In this document: positions 1-6,600 of the stretch, in pieces | Layout of the letters: each line of letters opens with the position of its first letter | How positions within the stretch are numbered: the first letter of the stretch is position 1 | NCBI GenBank assembly: GCA_030039775.1 | Contig: JASHUX010000035.1 | Location: 1-6,600 of the forward strand | Source of the DNA: Alphaproteobacteria bacterium | Lineage (GTDB): Bacteria; Pseudomonadota; Alphaproteobacteria; ATCC43930; CGMCC-115725 | Reading direction: 5' to 3' | DNA length: 6,600 nt | Translations under genes and position numbers: made by a program | Notes under the pieces: generated by a model | The model's input: the letters and a program-made list of their open reading frames with translations, nothing else | What the model was told of the DNA's origin: nothing | The model's database searches: none

Positions 1-858
1 GATCTCCGGCGGCGTCTGCAACGGATTGGCCTGGATGTAGTTGGCCGAATCGCCGAGGGCGTTCGGCAGATAGAAAATAAAGATGGCGTAGATCACCAGA
101 AACACGCCGAGGCCGAACATGTCCTTGATCGTGTAATAGGGGTGGAACGGAATTTGGTCCTGCGGCCCCTTTACCGCGATGCCGAGGGGATTGTTGGAGC
201 CGTGTTGGCGCAACGCCATCAAATGCAGTCCGACGACGCCGACGATCACGAACGGCAACAAGTAATGGAGCGAGAAGAAGCGGTTCAGCGTCGGGTTGCC
301 GACGGCAAACCCGCCGAGGATCCAGGTGTGGATCGGATTGCCGATGACCGGTATCGCGGTGAAGAGGTTGGTGATGACGGTGGCGCCCCAATAGCTCATC
401 TGGCCCCACGGCAGCACGTAGCCGAAGAACGCGGTCGCCATCATCAGCAACAGGATCAAGACGCCAAGCATCCACAACAGCTCGCGCGGCTCTTTGTAGG
501 AGCCGTAATAATAACCGCGGAAAATGTGGATATAGACGACGATGAAAAAGAACGACGCGCCGTTCATATGAATGTACCGCAACAGCCAGCCGTAATTCAC
601 GTCGCGAGTCAGTCGTTCAACGGAATCGAACGCCAGATTGACGTTCGGCGTGTAATACATCGCCAGAAAGATGCCGGTCACGATCATGATCACCAGCATG
701 ATCCCGGCGAGCGAGCCGAAGTTCCACCAGTAGTTCAGATTGCGCGGCTCGGGGTAATCGATCGCCGCGTCCTGGAACATCGAGAACAGCGGCAGGCGCC
801 GATCGATCCACAGGACGAGACGGTTGTTCGAGCGAACCGTGGAAGGCTGATGTGCCAT
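1..858 (-). CDS. petB: Cytochrome b of the bc1 complex, partial (first 286 residues)
   Basis: This is the membrane subunit of ubiquinol:cytochrome c oxidoreductase (complex III). It carries hemes bL and bH and the Qo and Qi quinone sites in the cytoplasmic membrane. The reading frame is open from the ATG at 858 to the window edge, so the C-terminal third is missing. The four heme-ligand histidines are visible: H97 (YIHMNGAS) and H111 (YIHIFRG), then H198 (SLHYLLPF) and H212 ([15 protein letters not shown]), with the usual 13-residue spacing within each pair. Other hallmarks are [19 protein letters not shown] (146-164) and FHPYYTIKD (238-246). The frame stops at NPLQTPPEI, just before the expected PEWY motif of the Qo site. 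An AGGA lies 9 bases before the start, overlapping the end of petA 11 bp upstream, so the two are co-transcribed. Whether cytochrome c1 is separate or fused (as in fbcH of Bradyrhizobium) cannot be seen here. Confidence 0.97.
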   Translation of the reverse strand, partial: MAHQPSTVRSNNRLVLWIDRRLPLFSMFQDAAIDYPEPRNLNYWWNFGSLAGIMLVIMIVTGIFLAMYYTPNVNLAFDSVERLTRDVNYGWLLRYIHMNGASFFFIVVYIHIFRGYYYGSYKEPRELLWMLGVLILLLMMATAFFGYVLPWGQMSYWGATVITNLFTAIPVIGNPIHTWILGGFAVGNPTLNRFFSLHYLLPFVIVGVVGLHLMALRQHGSNNPLGIAVKGPQDQIPFHPYYTIKDMFGLGVFLVIYAIFIFYLPNALGDSANYIQANPLQTPPEI

Positions 859-869
859 GGCCGTCTATC

Positions 870-1538
870 CTAGATTTGCACGACCGAATTGAGATCGTAA
901 TCGCCGCCATCCGGCGGATTCTCGCCGATACGGACCATCGTCTTGTTGAGAAAATGATAGGGCGGGACCGGCAGGTTGTAAGGCGCCGGCACGCCGCTAT
1001 AGACCCGGCCCGCGAGGTCGTAGCGCGAGCCGTGGCAGGGACAGAAGTAGCCGCCGAGCCAGCCCGGATTGACGCTGTTGGGCTGCGGCATGTAGCTCGG
1101 GATGCAGCCGAGATGGGTGCAAATGCCGACCAGCACGGAATATCCGGGTTGAATCGAGCGGTGCCAGTTGGTGGCGTAGGCGGGCTGCTGCATCACCGTC
1201 GAATCCGGGTCGCTCAACAGCGCGACGTCCTTCGGGTCTTGCAATACCTTCAGCAGATCGGGCGTGCGGTTGACGACGAAGATCGGGGTCGAACGCCACA
1301 GCACCACGATTTGCTGGCCGGGCTGCACATGCGTGAGATCGATGTCGACCGGCGCGCCGGCGGCGAGGGTGTCCTTTGCCGGGTTCATGGTATCGAGCAG
1401 CGGCCACGCCACGCAAACGGCGCCGACCGCCGCGATGGCGCTGCCGGCGATGGTAAGAAAATCGCGCCGCGAGGCCGGCGCGTGATCGCTGGACGGGGCC
1501 GTTCCCGTAGCCGGCTTACCGTGCGCCAGATCCGTCAT
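870..1538 (-). CDS. petA: Rieske iron-sulfur subunit of the bc1 complex
   Basis: This 222-residue protein passes electrons from ubiquinol at the Qo site to cytochrome c1. A Tat-type N-terminus (SRRDFL at 23-28, then a hydrophobic stretch to about residue 48) would export the folded protein and serve as its uncleaved membrane anchor, as is usual in this family. The cluster-binding boxes are CTHLGC (140-145) and CPCHGS (166-171). C140, H142, C166 and H169 would bind the 2Fe-2S cluster and C145-C168 would form the stabilising disulfide. S171 and Y173 match the residues known to raise the redox potential. The loop between the boxes is 20 residues, longer than the roughly 14 I recall for Rhodobacter. 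The ATG at 1538 is preceded by GAGGTGA, a good ribosome binding site. It is the first gene of a leftward operon with petB and is divergent from hemF. Confidence 0.97.
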   Translation of the reverse strand: MTDLAHGKPATGTAPSSDHAPASRRDFLTIAGSAIAAVGAVCVAWPLLDTMNPAKDTLAAGAPVDIDLTHVQPGQQIVVLWRSTPIFVVNRTPDLLKVLQDPKDVALLSDPDSTVMQQPAYATNWHRSIQPGYSVLVGICTHLGCIPSYMPQPNSVNPGWLGGYFCPCHGSRYDLAGRVYSGVPAPYNLPVPPYHFLNKTMVRIGENPPDGGDYDLNSVVQI

Positions 1539-1616
1539 CCGTCACCTCGTTTGATACGTCCATTCCCCACCCCATAGCGCCGCGCGGCCTGGGTACGGGC
1601 AAGCTATATTGTTGAA

Positions 1617-1636
1617 ATGTCGTCGCTATGCGACAT
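1617..1636. promoter_or_regulatory. Nested inverted repeat between petA and hemF, possible operator
   Basis: The short petA-hemF divergent region contains ATGTCG (1617-1622) and CGACAT (1631-1636), a perfect 6-bp inverted repeat with an 8-bp spacer. Nested inside it is GTCGC-TAT-GCGAC (1622-1634), a perfect 5-bp repeat with a 3-bp spacer. The surrounding 1601-1680 is clearly AT-richer than the coding sequence on either side. It does not match the FNR box (TTGAT-N4-ATCAA) or the CRP box (TGTGA-N6-TCACA), and I could not place a convincing -35/-10 pair on either strand. It may be a regulator site for one or both units, or chance. Confidence 0.3.
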
Positions 1637-1683
1637 CCTGCCGCATAATTTGGTACGCTCATTATCCTACACGATTCCACCTC

Positions 1684-2523
1684 ATGTCCGACCAACAACA
1701 AGAGGCCCAAGCCTGGTTCGAGTCGCTCCGCGACCGGCTGTGCGCCGCGTGCGAGGCAATCGAGGATGCGTATGCGGCGGCGCGTCCCGAGGACGGCCCG
1801 GCCGGGCGATTCGAACGCAAGCCGTGGCCGCGTGAAGGCGGCGGCGTGGGCGTCATGGCGTTGATGCGCGGCCGCGTGTTCGAGAAGATCGGCGTCAACG
1901 TGTCGACGGTGTGGGGGGAGTTCTCGCCCGAATTCCGCGGCCAGATCCCGGGCGCCGGCGCCGACGGCAAATTCTGGGCCAGCGGCATTTCGCTGGTGTC
2001 GCATCCGCGCTCGCCCCTGGTCCCGGCCGCGCATATGAACACGCGGCATCTGCGCACCAGCAAGACCTGGTTCGGCGGCGGCGCCGACATGACGCCGGTC
2101 TATCCGGTCGAGGCTGATACGCAGGACTTTCACGCCGCGCTGCAAGGGGCGTGCGGCGCCCACGGCAACGACTACTACGCGCGCTTCAAGAAATGGTGCG
2201 ACGAATATTTTTTTATCAAGCACCGTAACGAGGCGCGCGGCGTCGGCGGCATCTTCTACGATTATCTCGAGAACGATTGGGCGCGCGACTTCGCCTTCAC
2301 CCGCGATGTCGGCGAGGCGTTTCTCGATGTCTATCCGCGACTCGTGCGGCGTCACATGCTCGAACCCTGGACCGACGCGCAGCGCCGCGACCAGCTCGTC
2401 AAGCGCGGCCGCTATGTAGAGTTCAACCTGATCTACGACCGCGGCACGCTGTTCGGGCTCCGCACCGGCGGCAATATCGAAGCGATCCTGATGTCGCTGC
2501 CGCCCGAGGTCGCCTGGCCCTGA
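1684..2523 (+). CDS. hemF: Oxygen-dependent coproporphyrinogen III oxidase
   Basis: This cytoplasmic enzyme oxidatively decarboxylates two propionates of coproporphyrinogen III to give protoporphyrinogen IX, using O2, late in heme synthesis. The 279 residues cover the family core: [18 protein letters not shown] (41-58), [19 protein letters not shown] (101-119), [12 protein letters not shown] (129-140), [19 protein letters not shown] (171-189) and [18 protein letters not shown] (242-259). Conserved histidines include H107, H117, H150, H160 and H180. The C-terminus stops at SLPPEVAWP, about 20-25 residues before the end of E. coli HemF. I recall this short ending from other alphaproteobacteria, and neither other frame downstream restores the missing tail. 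The frame is open back to a TTG at 1609, but homology begins at the ATG at 1684, which I chose although its Shine-Dalgarno is poor. It is divergent from petA, which fits aerobic heme supply to respiratory cytochromes. Confidence 0.95.
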   Translation: MSDQQQEAQAWFESLRDRLCAACEAIEDAYAAARPEDGPAGRFERKPWPREGGGVGVMALMRGRVFEKIGVNVSTVWGEFSPEFRGQIPGAGADGKFWASGISLVSHPRSPLVPAAHMNTRHLRTSKTWFGGGADMTPVYPVEADTQDFHAALQGACGAHGNDYYARFKKWCDEYFFIKHRNEARGVGGIFYDYLENDWARDFAFTRDVGEAFLDVYPRLVRRHMLEPWTDAQRRDQLVKRGRYVEFNLIYDRGTLFGLRTGGNIEAILMSLPPEVAWP

Positions 2524-2542
2524 TACGCGGCCGATTCGGTAC

Positions 2543-2565
2543 GTCGCCTTGCGGTTCCGGGCGAC
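2543..2565 (+). terminator. Weak hairpin between hemF and rpe, doubtful terminator or attenuator
   Basis: GTCGCC (2543-2548) and GGCGAC (2560-2565) form a perfect 6-bp stem around an 11-base loop, followed by AATTGTTAG, which is only a poor T-run. It sits in the 61-bp gap between the hemF stop and the rpe start. It could attenuate readthrough or lie in the rpe leader. The stem is short enough to be chance in GC-rich DNA. Confidence 0.2.
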
Positions 2566-2584
2566 AATTGTTAGCTACAAGTCC

Positions 2585-3259
2585 ATGCAACAAGCCGTGC
2601 GCATCGCGCCGTCGATCCTGTCGGCGGATTTCTCCCGTCTTGGCGAGGAGGTCGAGGCCGTTACCAAGGCCGGCGCGGACTATATCCATGTCGACGTGAT
2701 GGACGGGCATTTCGTGCCCAACCTGACCATCGGGCCGGTGGTGGTGAAGGCGTTGCGCAAGCACTCGACGCTGCCGTTCGATTGCCATTTGATGATCGCG
2801 CCGGCCGATCCTTACATCCCCGACTTCGCGGACGCGGGCGCCGACATCATCACGGTCCATCCCGAGGCCGGGCCGCATCTCCACCGCAGCCTCGAATTGA
2901 TCAAGCATCACGGCAAGAGGGCGGGCGTCGCGCTCAACCCGGCGACGCCGATCGAAGCCATCGAGCACGTGCTCGGCATCGTCGACCTTGTGCTCGTGAT
3001 GAGCGTCGATCCGGGCTTCGGCGGCCAGAGCTTCATCGCGAGCGTCACCGACAAGATCAAAACGCTGCGGAAACGTATCGACGCGATGGGCCGCGCGGTC
3101 GATCTAGAGGTCGACGGCGGCATCAATCCCGATACCGCGAAGATCGCCGTGGCGGCCGGCGCCGACGTGCTGGTCGCCGGCACCGCGACCTTCGAGAACG
3201 GCCCCGCCGCTTACGCCGCCAACATCAAGCGCCTGCGCAGCGCGGTGGCGAAGAAATGA
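2585..3259 (+). CDS. rpe: Ribulose-phosphate 3-epimerase
   Basis: This cytoplasmic TIM-barrel metalloenzyme interconverts D-ribulose 5-phosphate and D-xylulose 5-phosphate in the pentose phosphate pathway (and the Calvin cycle where present). At 224 residues it is full length for the family. It begins with the signature [17 protein letters not shown] (7-23). H35 and D37 ([17 protein letters not shown], 35-51), H68 (CHLM) and D177 (EVDGGIN) are the expected metal ligands, with D37 and D177 also the expected acid/base pair. [10 protein letters not shown] (139-148) is the flexible loop, and the phosphate-binding end is [13 protein letters not shown] (191-203). The ATG at 2585 is chosen because the family motif starts a few residues later. 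An in-frame TTG at 2549 would add 12 unrelated residues. No strong Shine-Dalgarno is seen. Its stop overlaps the next start as ATGA, indicating translational coupling. Confidence 0.96.
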   Translation: MQQAVRIAPSILSADFSRLGEEVEAVTKAGADYIHVDVMDGHFVPNLTIGPVVVKALRKHSTLPFDCHLMIAPADPYIPDFADAGADIITVHPEAGPHLHRSLELIKHHGKRAGVALNPATPIEAIEHVLGIVDLVLVMSVDPGFGGQSFIASVTDKIKTLRKRIDAMGRAVDLEVDGGINPDTAKIAVAAGADVLVAGTATFENGPAAYAANIKRLRSAVAKK

Positions 3260-4875
3260 CGCTCGCCACCGTCTATTACGGCTCGGCACTCTATCATTTG
3301 AGCCTGTGGGCGCGGCCGCCCGCGGGTCTGGCGATCACCTGGGATCAGCCGTGGCCGGGCGACCGCGGCCGCGGCGCCGCGCTCATGGACGGCGAATTCC
3401 GCCTCGCCGGCGAGACGGTGCGGAGCGATACGCCGCCATGGAATATGGCAGACGCGAGTCGCGGTTTTCTCGCCGCGCTCCACGGCTTCGGCTGGCTCGG
3501 CGATTTGCTGGCGGCACCGGGCGCCGCCTTTTACAACGCCGGCGAATGGACCCGGGCGTGGCTCGATCAGTGCGACGCCTGGACGCCGGTGGCGTGGCGC
3601 GCCGATGTCTTAGCCGACCGGCTCACCGCCTGGACCGAGCATTTCGGCGCGATCGCCCGCGATGTCGAGTTTCGCGACCGGCTGCTCCAAAGCTATGCGC
3701 GGCAGGCGCGGCACTTGAATCGGGTCGCCGGCAAGGAGGCGCCCGGCTTGCCACGCCTTGCGGCGCTGCGGGGTTTGGTGATCGCGTGGGTGGCGCTCGG
3801 CCGTCCCGCACGCTTGCATCGGGCGGTGCCCCGTTTGCTCCGTGAGGTCGACGCGCAGATCCTGCCCGACGGCGGTCATGTCGAGCGCAGCGGTCGTGCG
3901 CAAGCGACGGCGATGGGCTATCTGATCGAGGCGCGGGACGCGCTGCGCGCCGTGGACCTTGACGTGCCGAACGAGCTGCAATCGGCGATCGACCGCGCGG
4001 CGCCGATGTTGCGGTTCTTCCGCCACGCCGACAACAAGTTCGCGCTGTTCAACGGCTGCGACGAGGACGACGCCAACTGGATCGAGCATTTGCTGGCGCG
4101 CGCCGACGCTAAAGGCCGCCCGCCGGCGAGTGCGCCCTATGTCGGCTTTCAGCGGCTTCAGGCCGGCCGTACGCTGGTTGTCATGGATACCGGCGCGCCC
4201 GCTTCCGCCGGCCTCGACCGCGATGCGCATGCCGGGACGCTCAGCGTCGAGATGAGCCACGGCAAGGAGCGGCTGATCGTCAATTGCGGCACGTACCGCG
4301 GGCCAAGCCCCGAGTGGCGCGCGATGACGCGCGCCACCGCGGCGCATTCGACGCTTGTGGTCGCCGATCACAATTCCGCGCAAGTGAGCGCCGACGGCGG
4401 CCTCGGCCGCCGCCCGCGCGACGTCACTTGCGAGCGCGCCGAGGACAAAGGCAGCCAGTGGATCGAGGCGAGCCACGACGGCTACAAGCCCTCGTTCGGC
4501 CTTATCCACACACGGCAACTGTTCCTCGCGGCGAAAGGCGACGATCTCCGCGGCGAGGATCGGCTGACCGGCCCCGCGGGCCAGAATTTCTGCGTGCGTT
4601 TTCACCTTCATCCCGGCGTGCAGGTGTCGCTGATCCAGGACGGCGCCGCGGCGCTATTGCGGCTGCCGAGCGGCATCGGCTGGCGCCTGCGCGCCCAGGG
4701 CGCGGTGATGAGCGTCGCCGATAGCGTCTATCTCGGCGGCCAGACGGTGCGCAAATCGCGCCAGCTCGTGCTCGACGGCCATGTCGGCAGCGGCGGCGCC
4801 GTCGTCAAATGGGCGCTGCGCCGCGAGCAACGCGCCGAACCGAAGCGGCAGAGCGAGAATGACGGCGATGGCTGA
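3256..4875 (+). CDS. Heparinase II/III-family protein, predicted cytoplasmic, function unknown
   Basis: A 539-residue protein of the heparinase II/III-like polysaccharide-lyase superfamily. The N-terminal half (about 1-285) looks like the helical toroid domain: DPWPGD-type [10 protein letters not shown] (31-40), [13 protein letters not shown] (43-55), PPWNM (60-64), DGGHVERSG (205-213) and [17 protein letters not shown] (251-267). The C-terminal half (about 295-525) is the beta-sandwich domain with [17 protein letters not shown] (295-311), NCGTYRG (343-349) and [13 protein letters not shown] (362-374), where H364 matches the family's conserved 'HNT/HST' histidine. There is no signal peptide or membrane segment, so it should stay in the cytoplasm, unlike secreted heparin or alginate lyases. 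I could not assign the usual Asn/His/Tyr catalytic set. The start overlaps the rpe stop (ATGA) and the end overlaps purH. Genes of this type next to purH recur in alphaproteobacteria as I recall; substrate and role are unknown. The tail from about 523 is charged and probably disordered. Confidence 0.88.
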   Translation: MTLATVYYGSALYHLSLWARPPAGLAITWDQPWPGDRGRGAALMDGEFRLAGETVRSDTPPWNMADASRGFLAALHGFGWLGDLLAAPGAAFYNAGEWTRAWLDQCDAWTPVAWRADVLADRLTAWTEHFGAIARDVEFRDRLLQSYARQARHLNRVAGKEAPGLPRLAALRGLVIAWVALGRPARLHRAVPRLLREVDAQILPDGGHVERSGRAQATAMGYLIEARDALRAVDLDVPNELQSAIDRAAPMLRFFRHADNKFALFNGCDEDDANWIEHLLARADAKGRPPASAPYVGFQRLQAGRTLVVMDTGAPASAGLDRDAHAGTLSVEMSHGKERLIVNCGTYRGPSPEWRAMTRATAAHSTLVVADHNSAQVSADGGLGRRPRDVTCERAEDKGSQWIEASHDGYKPSFGLIHTRQLFLAAKGDDLRGEDRLTGPAGQNFCVRFHLHPGVQVSLIQDGAAALLRLPSGIGWRLRAQGAVMSVADSVYLGGQTVRKSRQLVLDGHVGSGGAVVKWALRREQRAEPKRQSENDGDG

Positions 4876-6418
4876 CGACGGATTGCGGCTGGTCAAGCGC
4901 GCGCTCTTGTCGGTCCACGACAAGAACGGCGTGATCGACTTGGCGAAAGCGCTGGCGGCGCTCGGCGTCGAGCTGATTTCGTCCGGCGGCACGGCGAAGG
5001 CGTTGAGCGACGCCGACCTGGCGGTGCGCGAGGTTGCACAGGTGACGCGCTTTCCCGAAATGCTCGACGGCCGGGTCAAGACGTTGCATCCCGCGATTCA
5101 CGGCGGCCTGCTCGCGCGCCGCGACCGGCCCGACCATTTGAGCGCCATCGCTGCGCATGGCATCGCGCCGATCGATCTCTTGGTCTCGAACCTGTACCCG
5201 TTCGCCGCGACCGTCGCGCGCGGCGCTGATTTCGACGAATGCATCGAGAATATCGATATCGGCGGCCCGGCGCTGATCCGCGCCGCCGCCAAAAATCACG
5301 GGGATGTCGCCGTCGTCACCGACCCTGCCGATTACGATGCGTTGATCGCATCGCTGCGCGAGCACAACGGCGCCACCACGCTTACCCTGCGCCGGTCGCT
5401 CGCCGCCAAAGCCTTCGCGCGCACCGGCGCCTATGACGCGGCGGTCGCGAGCTGGTTCGCGAAACAGCAAGGCGAGACATTCCCCGAAACGCTGACGGTA
5501 GCCGCGACGCGGCGCCAATTGCTGCGCTACGGCGAGAACCCGCATCAGGAGGCGGCGTTCTATGTCGACGGCAACCCCGCCGGTCTTGGCGCCGCACGTC
5601 AGCTCCAGGGCAAGGAACTGTCGTACAACAATTTGAACGACACCGACGCGGCCTATGCGCTCGTCGCCGAGTTCGACCGCCCTGCGGTGGTCATCGTCAA
5701 GCACGCCAATCCGTGCGGCGTTGCCGTGGCGGCGGATTTGCGCGTGGCGTGGGATCGCGCCCTCGCCTGCGATCCGGTCAGCGCCTATGGCGGCATTGTC
5801 GCCGTCAATCGGCCGATCGATGTCGCGCTCGCGCAAGCGCTCGACAAACATTTCGCCGAAGTCGTGATCGCGCCCGCGATTGCGGCGGACGCGATGCCGA
5901 TCCTCGAGCGCAAGAAGCAATGGCGGCTGCTGATCGCGCCGGTGCCGAGCCCGACCGCGCCCGATATGACGCTGCGCTCGCTCGCCGGCGGCTATCTGTT
6001 GCAGACGCGCGACACCGGCCGCGTCGCCGCCGCCGATCTCAAGACCGTCACCAAGCGCGCGCCGACCCCGGCCGAGATCGCCAACCTCTTGTTCGCCTTC
6101 ACTGTCGTGAAGCACGTCAAATCGAACGCCATCGTCTACGCCAAGGATGGCGCCACGGTCGGCATCGGCCCGGGCCAACCCAATCGCGTCGACAGCGCCA
6201 AGATCGGCGCCGAGCGCGCGGGCGATAACGCCACGGGTTCGGTCGTCGCCTCCGATGCGTTCTTTCCCTTCGCCGACGGGCTCGAAGCCGCGATCGCGGC
6301 CGGCGCCACCGCCGCCATCCAGCCCGGCGGCTCGACGCGCGACGACGAGGTGATCGCCGCCGCCGACCAGGCCGGCATCTCGATGGTCTTCACCGGTATG
6401 CGCCATTTCCGGCATTAG
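4868..6418 (+). CDS. purH: Bifunctional AICAR formyltransferase/IMP cyclohydrolase
   Basis: PurH carries out the last two steps of de novo purine synthesis in the cytoplasm: formyl transfer from 10-formyl-THF to AICAR, then ring closure of FAICAR to IMP. The 516 residues are the normal full length. The N-terminal cyclohydrolase domain (MGS-like fold, about 1-150) has [11 protein letters not shown] (11-21), SSGGTAKAL (38-46) and [15 protein letters not shown] (68-82). The transferase domain has [12 protein letters not shown] (221-232), the catalytic Lys-His pair K278-H279 ([11 protein letters not shown]), AYGGIVAVN (306-314), [11 protein letters not shown] (415-425), [11 protein letters not shown] (461-471), [13 protein letters not shown] (484-496), and ends MRHFRH. 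The usual GAGQMSR is GPGQPNR here (434-440). The ATG at 4868 overlaps the heparinase-like gene by 8 bp. An in-frame ATG at 4859 would add three residues (MTA) and is equally possible, as neither has a strong Shine-Dalgarno. Confidence 0.97.
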   Translation: MADDGLRLVKRALLSVHDKNGVIDLAKALAALGVELISSGGTAKALSDADLAVREVAQVTRFPEMLDGRVKTLHPAIHGGLLARRDRPDHLSAIAAHGIAPIDLLVSNLYPFAATVARGADFDECIENIDIGGPALIRAAAKNHGDVAVVTDPADYDALIASLREHNGATTLTLRRSLAAKAFARTGAYDAAVASWFAKQQGETFPETLTVAATRRQLLRYGENPHQEAAFYVDGNPAGLGAARQLQGKELSYNNLNDTDAAYALVAEFDRPAVVIVKHANPCGVAVAADLRVAWDRALACDPVSAYGGIVAVNRPIDVALAQALDKHFAEVVIAPAIAADAMPILERKKQWRLLIAPVPSPTAPDMTLRSLAGGYLLQTRDTGRVAAADLKTVTKRAPTPAEIANLLFAFTVVKHVKSNAIVYAKDGATVGIGPGQPNRVDSAKIGAERAGDNATGSVVASDAFFPFADGLEAAIAAGATAAIQPGGSTRDDEVIAAADQAGISMVFTGMRHFRH

Positions 6419-6449
6419 CCGGTCCTCTACGGCCTTGCCCTTGTCCTAC

Positions 6450-6517
6450 TCGTCATTCCCGCAAAAGAGGTGTCCCCCGTCGCTTGCCCTGGGTCCCCGC
6501 TTCCGCGGGGACGACGA
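6450..6517. repeat. REP-like palindromic element downstream of purH
   Basis: A 68-bp palindromic unit. The outer arms TCGTCATTCCCGC (6450-6462) and GCGGGGACGACGA (6505-6517) pair at 11 of 13 positions. Within it GTCCCCGC-TTCC-GCGGGGAC (6493-6512) is a perfect 8-bp stem with a 4-base loop. This resembles the 'CGTCATTCCCGC...' extragenic palindromes scattered through many alphaproteobacterial genomes, here with a decayed left-hand hairpin. It lacks a following T-run, so it is not a classic intrinsic terminator, though its position after purH means it may still affect the 3' end of the operon transcript. Copy number cannot be seen from this window. Confidence 0.65.
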
Positions 6518-6525
6518 TGGAAATA

Positions 6526-6539
6526 AAGTCAGAAGACTT
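6526..6539. other. Small inverted repeat before the last gene
   Basis: AAGTC (6526-6530) and GACTT (6535-6539) form a perfect 5-bp inverted repeat around AGAA, inside the AT-rich leader just upstream of the Shine-Dalgarno of the gene at 6554. It could be a weak leader hairpin or a chance match; no function is claimed. Confidence 0.15.
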
Positions 6540-6553
6540 GAGAGGAGGCGATC

Positions 6554-6600
6554 ATGATCCTGGTGACGGGCGCGACCGGCAATATCGGCAAGGAATTGGT
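6554..6600 (+). CDS. Start of an NAD(P)-binding Rossmann-fold protein (NmrA/SDR-like), partial
   Basis: Only the first 15 codons are present, reading MILVTGATGNIGKEL followed by a partial codon. The beta-strand plus GATGNIG is the GxxGxxG dinucleotide-binding loop at the extreme N-terminus, typical of atypical short-chain dehydrogenases and NmrA-like NAD(P)H-binding proteins. GGAGG at 6544-6548, five bases before the ATG, is the clearest ribosome binding site on the plus strand of this window. The REP-like element and the 135-bp gap after purH suggest a separate transcription unit. Substrate and exact family cannot be decided from so little sequence. Confidence 0.8.
   Translation, partial: MILVTGATGNIGKEL

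Noticed and set aside
142..1577. Two plus-strand open frames of over 240 codons opposite petB and petA
   Set aside because: They are antisense to clearly conserved cytochrome b and Rieske genes and have low-complexity, charged, His/Arg/Asp-rich translations.
2497..2584. Possible frameshift truncating the HemF C-terminus relative to E. coli HemF
   Set aside because: Neither alternative frame downstream encodes the expected tail ending in PRDW-like sequence, and I recall alphaproteobacterial HemF proteins ending at a similar 'PPxVxWP'.
2782..3255. Upstream in-frame extension of the heparinase-like gene by 158 codons
   Set aside because: The extension lies wholly inside rpe in another frame, is an Arg-rich shadow, and the family homology begins just after the ATG at 3256.
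3610..4611. A 333-codon minus-strand open frame opposite the heparinase-like gene
   Set aside because: Composition-driven shadow with no motif, no ribosome binding site and complete overlap with a supported gene.
6168..6188. PurH variant GPGQPNR in place of GAGQMSR as evidence of lost activity
   Set aside because: The Lys-His pair and all other transferase motifs are intact, and similar substitutions at this loop seem tolerated in the family, so it is noted as variation only.
4805..6415. A 536-codon open frame on the minus strand, antisense to almost all of purH
   Set aside because: It is the mirror of a high-GC coding frame: rich in Arg, Gly, Asp and Ala with no recognisable domain, while the plus strand encodes an unmistakable full-length PurH.
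6493..6512. Perfect GC-rich hairpin read as a Rho-independent terminator of purH
   Set aside because: The stem is followed by GACGATGGAAATAAAG on the plus strand and by no T-run on the minus strand. It fits better as part of the palindromic repeat.

Overview
The window is GC-rich bacterial chromosome carrying core metabolic genes. Several things point to an alphaproteobacterium: the cytochrome b and Rieske sequences with adjacent genes, the oxygen-dependent HemF ending in a short '...PPEVAWP' tail, and above all a heparinase II/III-like gene directly ahead of purH. The exact genus cannot be named from sequence reading alone. I see no plasmid, phage, transposase, CRISPR, tRNA or rRNA signature.

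Layout. Minus strand, 1-1538: petA (Rieske protein) followed 11 bp later by petB (cytochrome b, cut off by the window start at residue 286). These are the first two genes of a bc1-complex operon reading leftward. Positions 1539-1683 form a 145-bp divergent intergenic region, AT-richer at its right end, with a small nested inverted repeat. Plus strand, 1684-6418: hemF, a 61-bp gap with a weak hairpin, then rpe, a heparinase II/III-family gene and purH. The last three are tightly packed: an ATGA overlap joins rpe to the heparinase-like gene, and an 8-bp (or 17-bp) overlap joins that gene to purH, so they look translationally coupled. Positions 6419-6553 are intergenic and hold a REP-like palindromic element. 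From 6554 to the window end are the first 15 codons of a Rossmann-fold NAD(P)-binding protein with a strong Shine-Dalgarno sequence.

How the genes fit together. The divergent pet and hemF units both serve aerobic respiration: the bc1 complex needs heme, and HemF makes heme using oxygen, so a shared control region is plausible but unproven. The rpe and purH products are linked loosely through pentose phosphates (Rpe interconverts ribulose-5-P and xylulose-5-P; PurH completes IMP synthesis on a ribose-5-P scaffold). The heparinase-like protein between them has no visible signal peptide and no established role.

No clearly novel system is present. The points most worth checking are the cytoplasmic heparinase-like protein with no readable canonical catalytic motif, the palindromic repeat after purH, and the inverted repeat between petA and hemF. 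The long open frames antisense to these genes look like composition artefacts.
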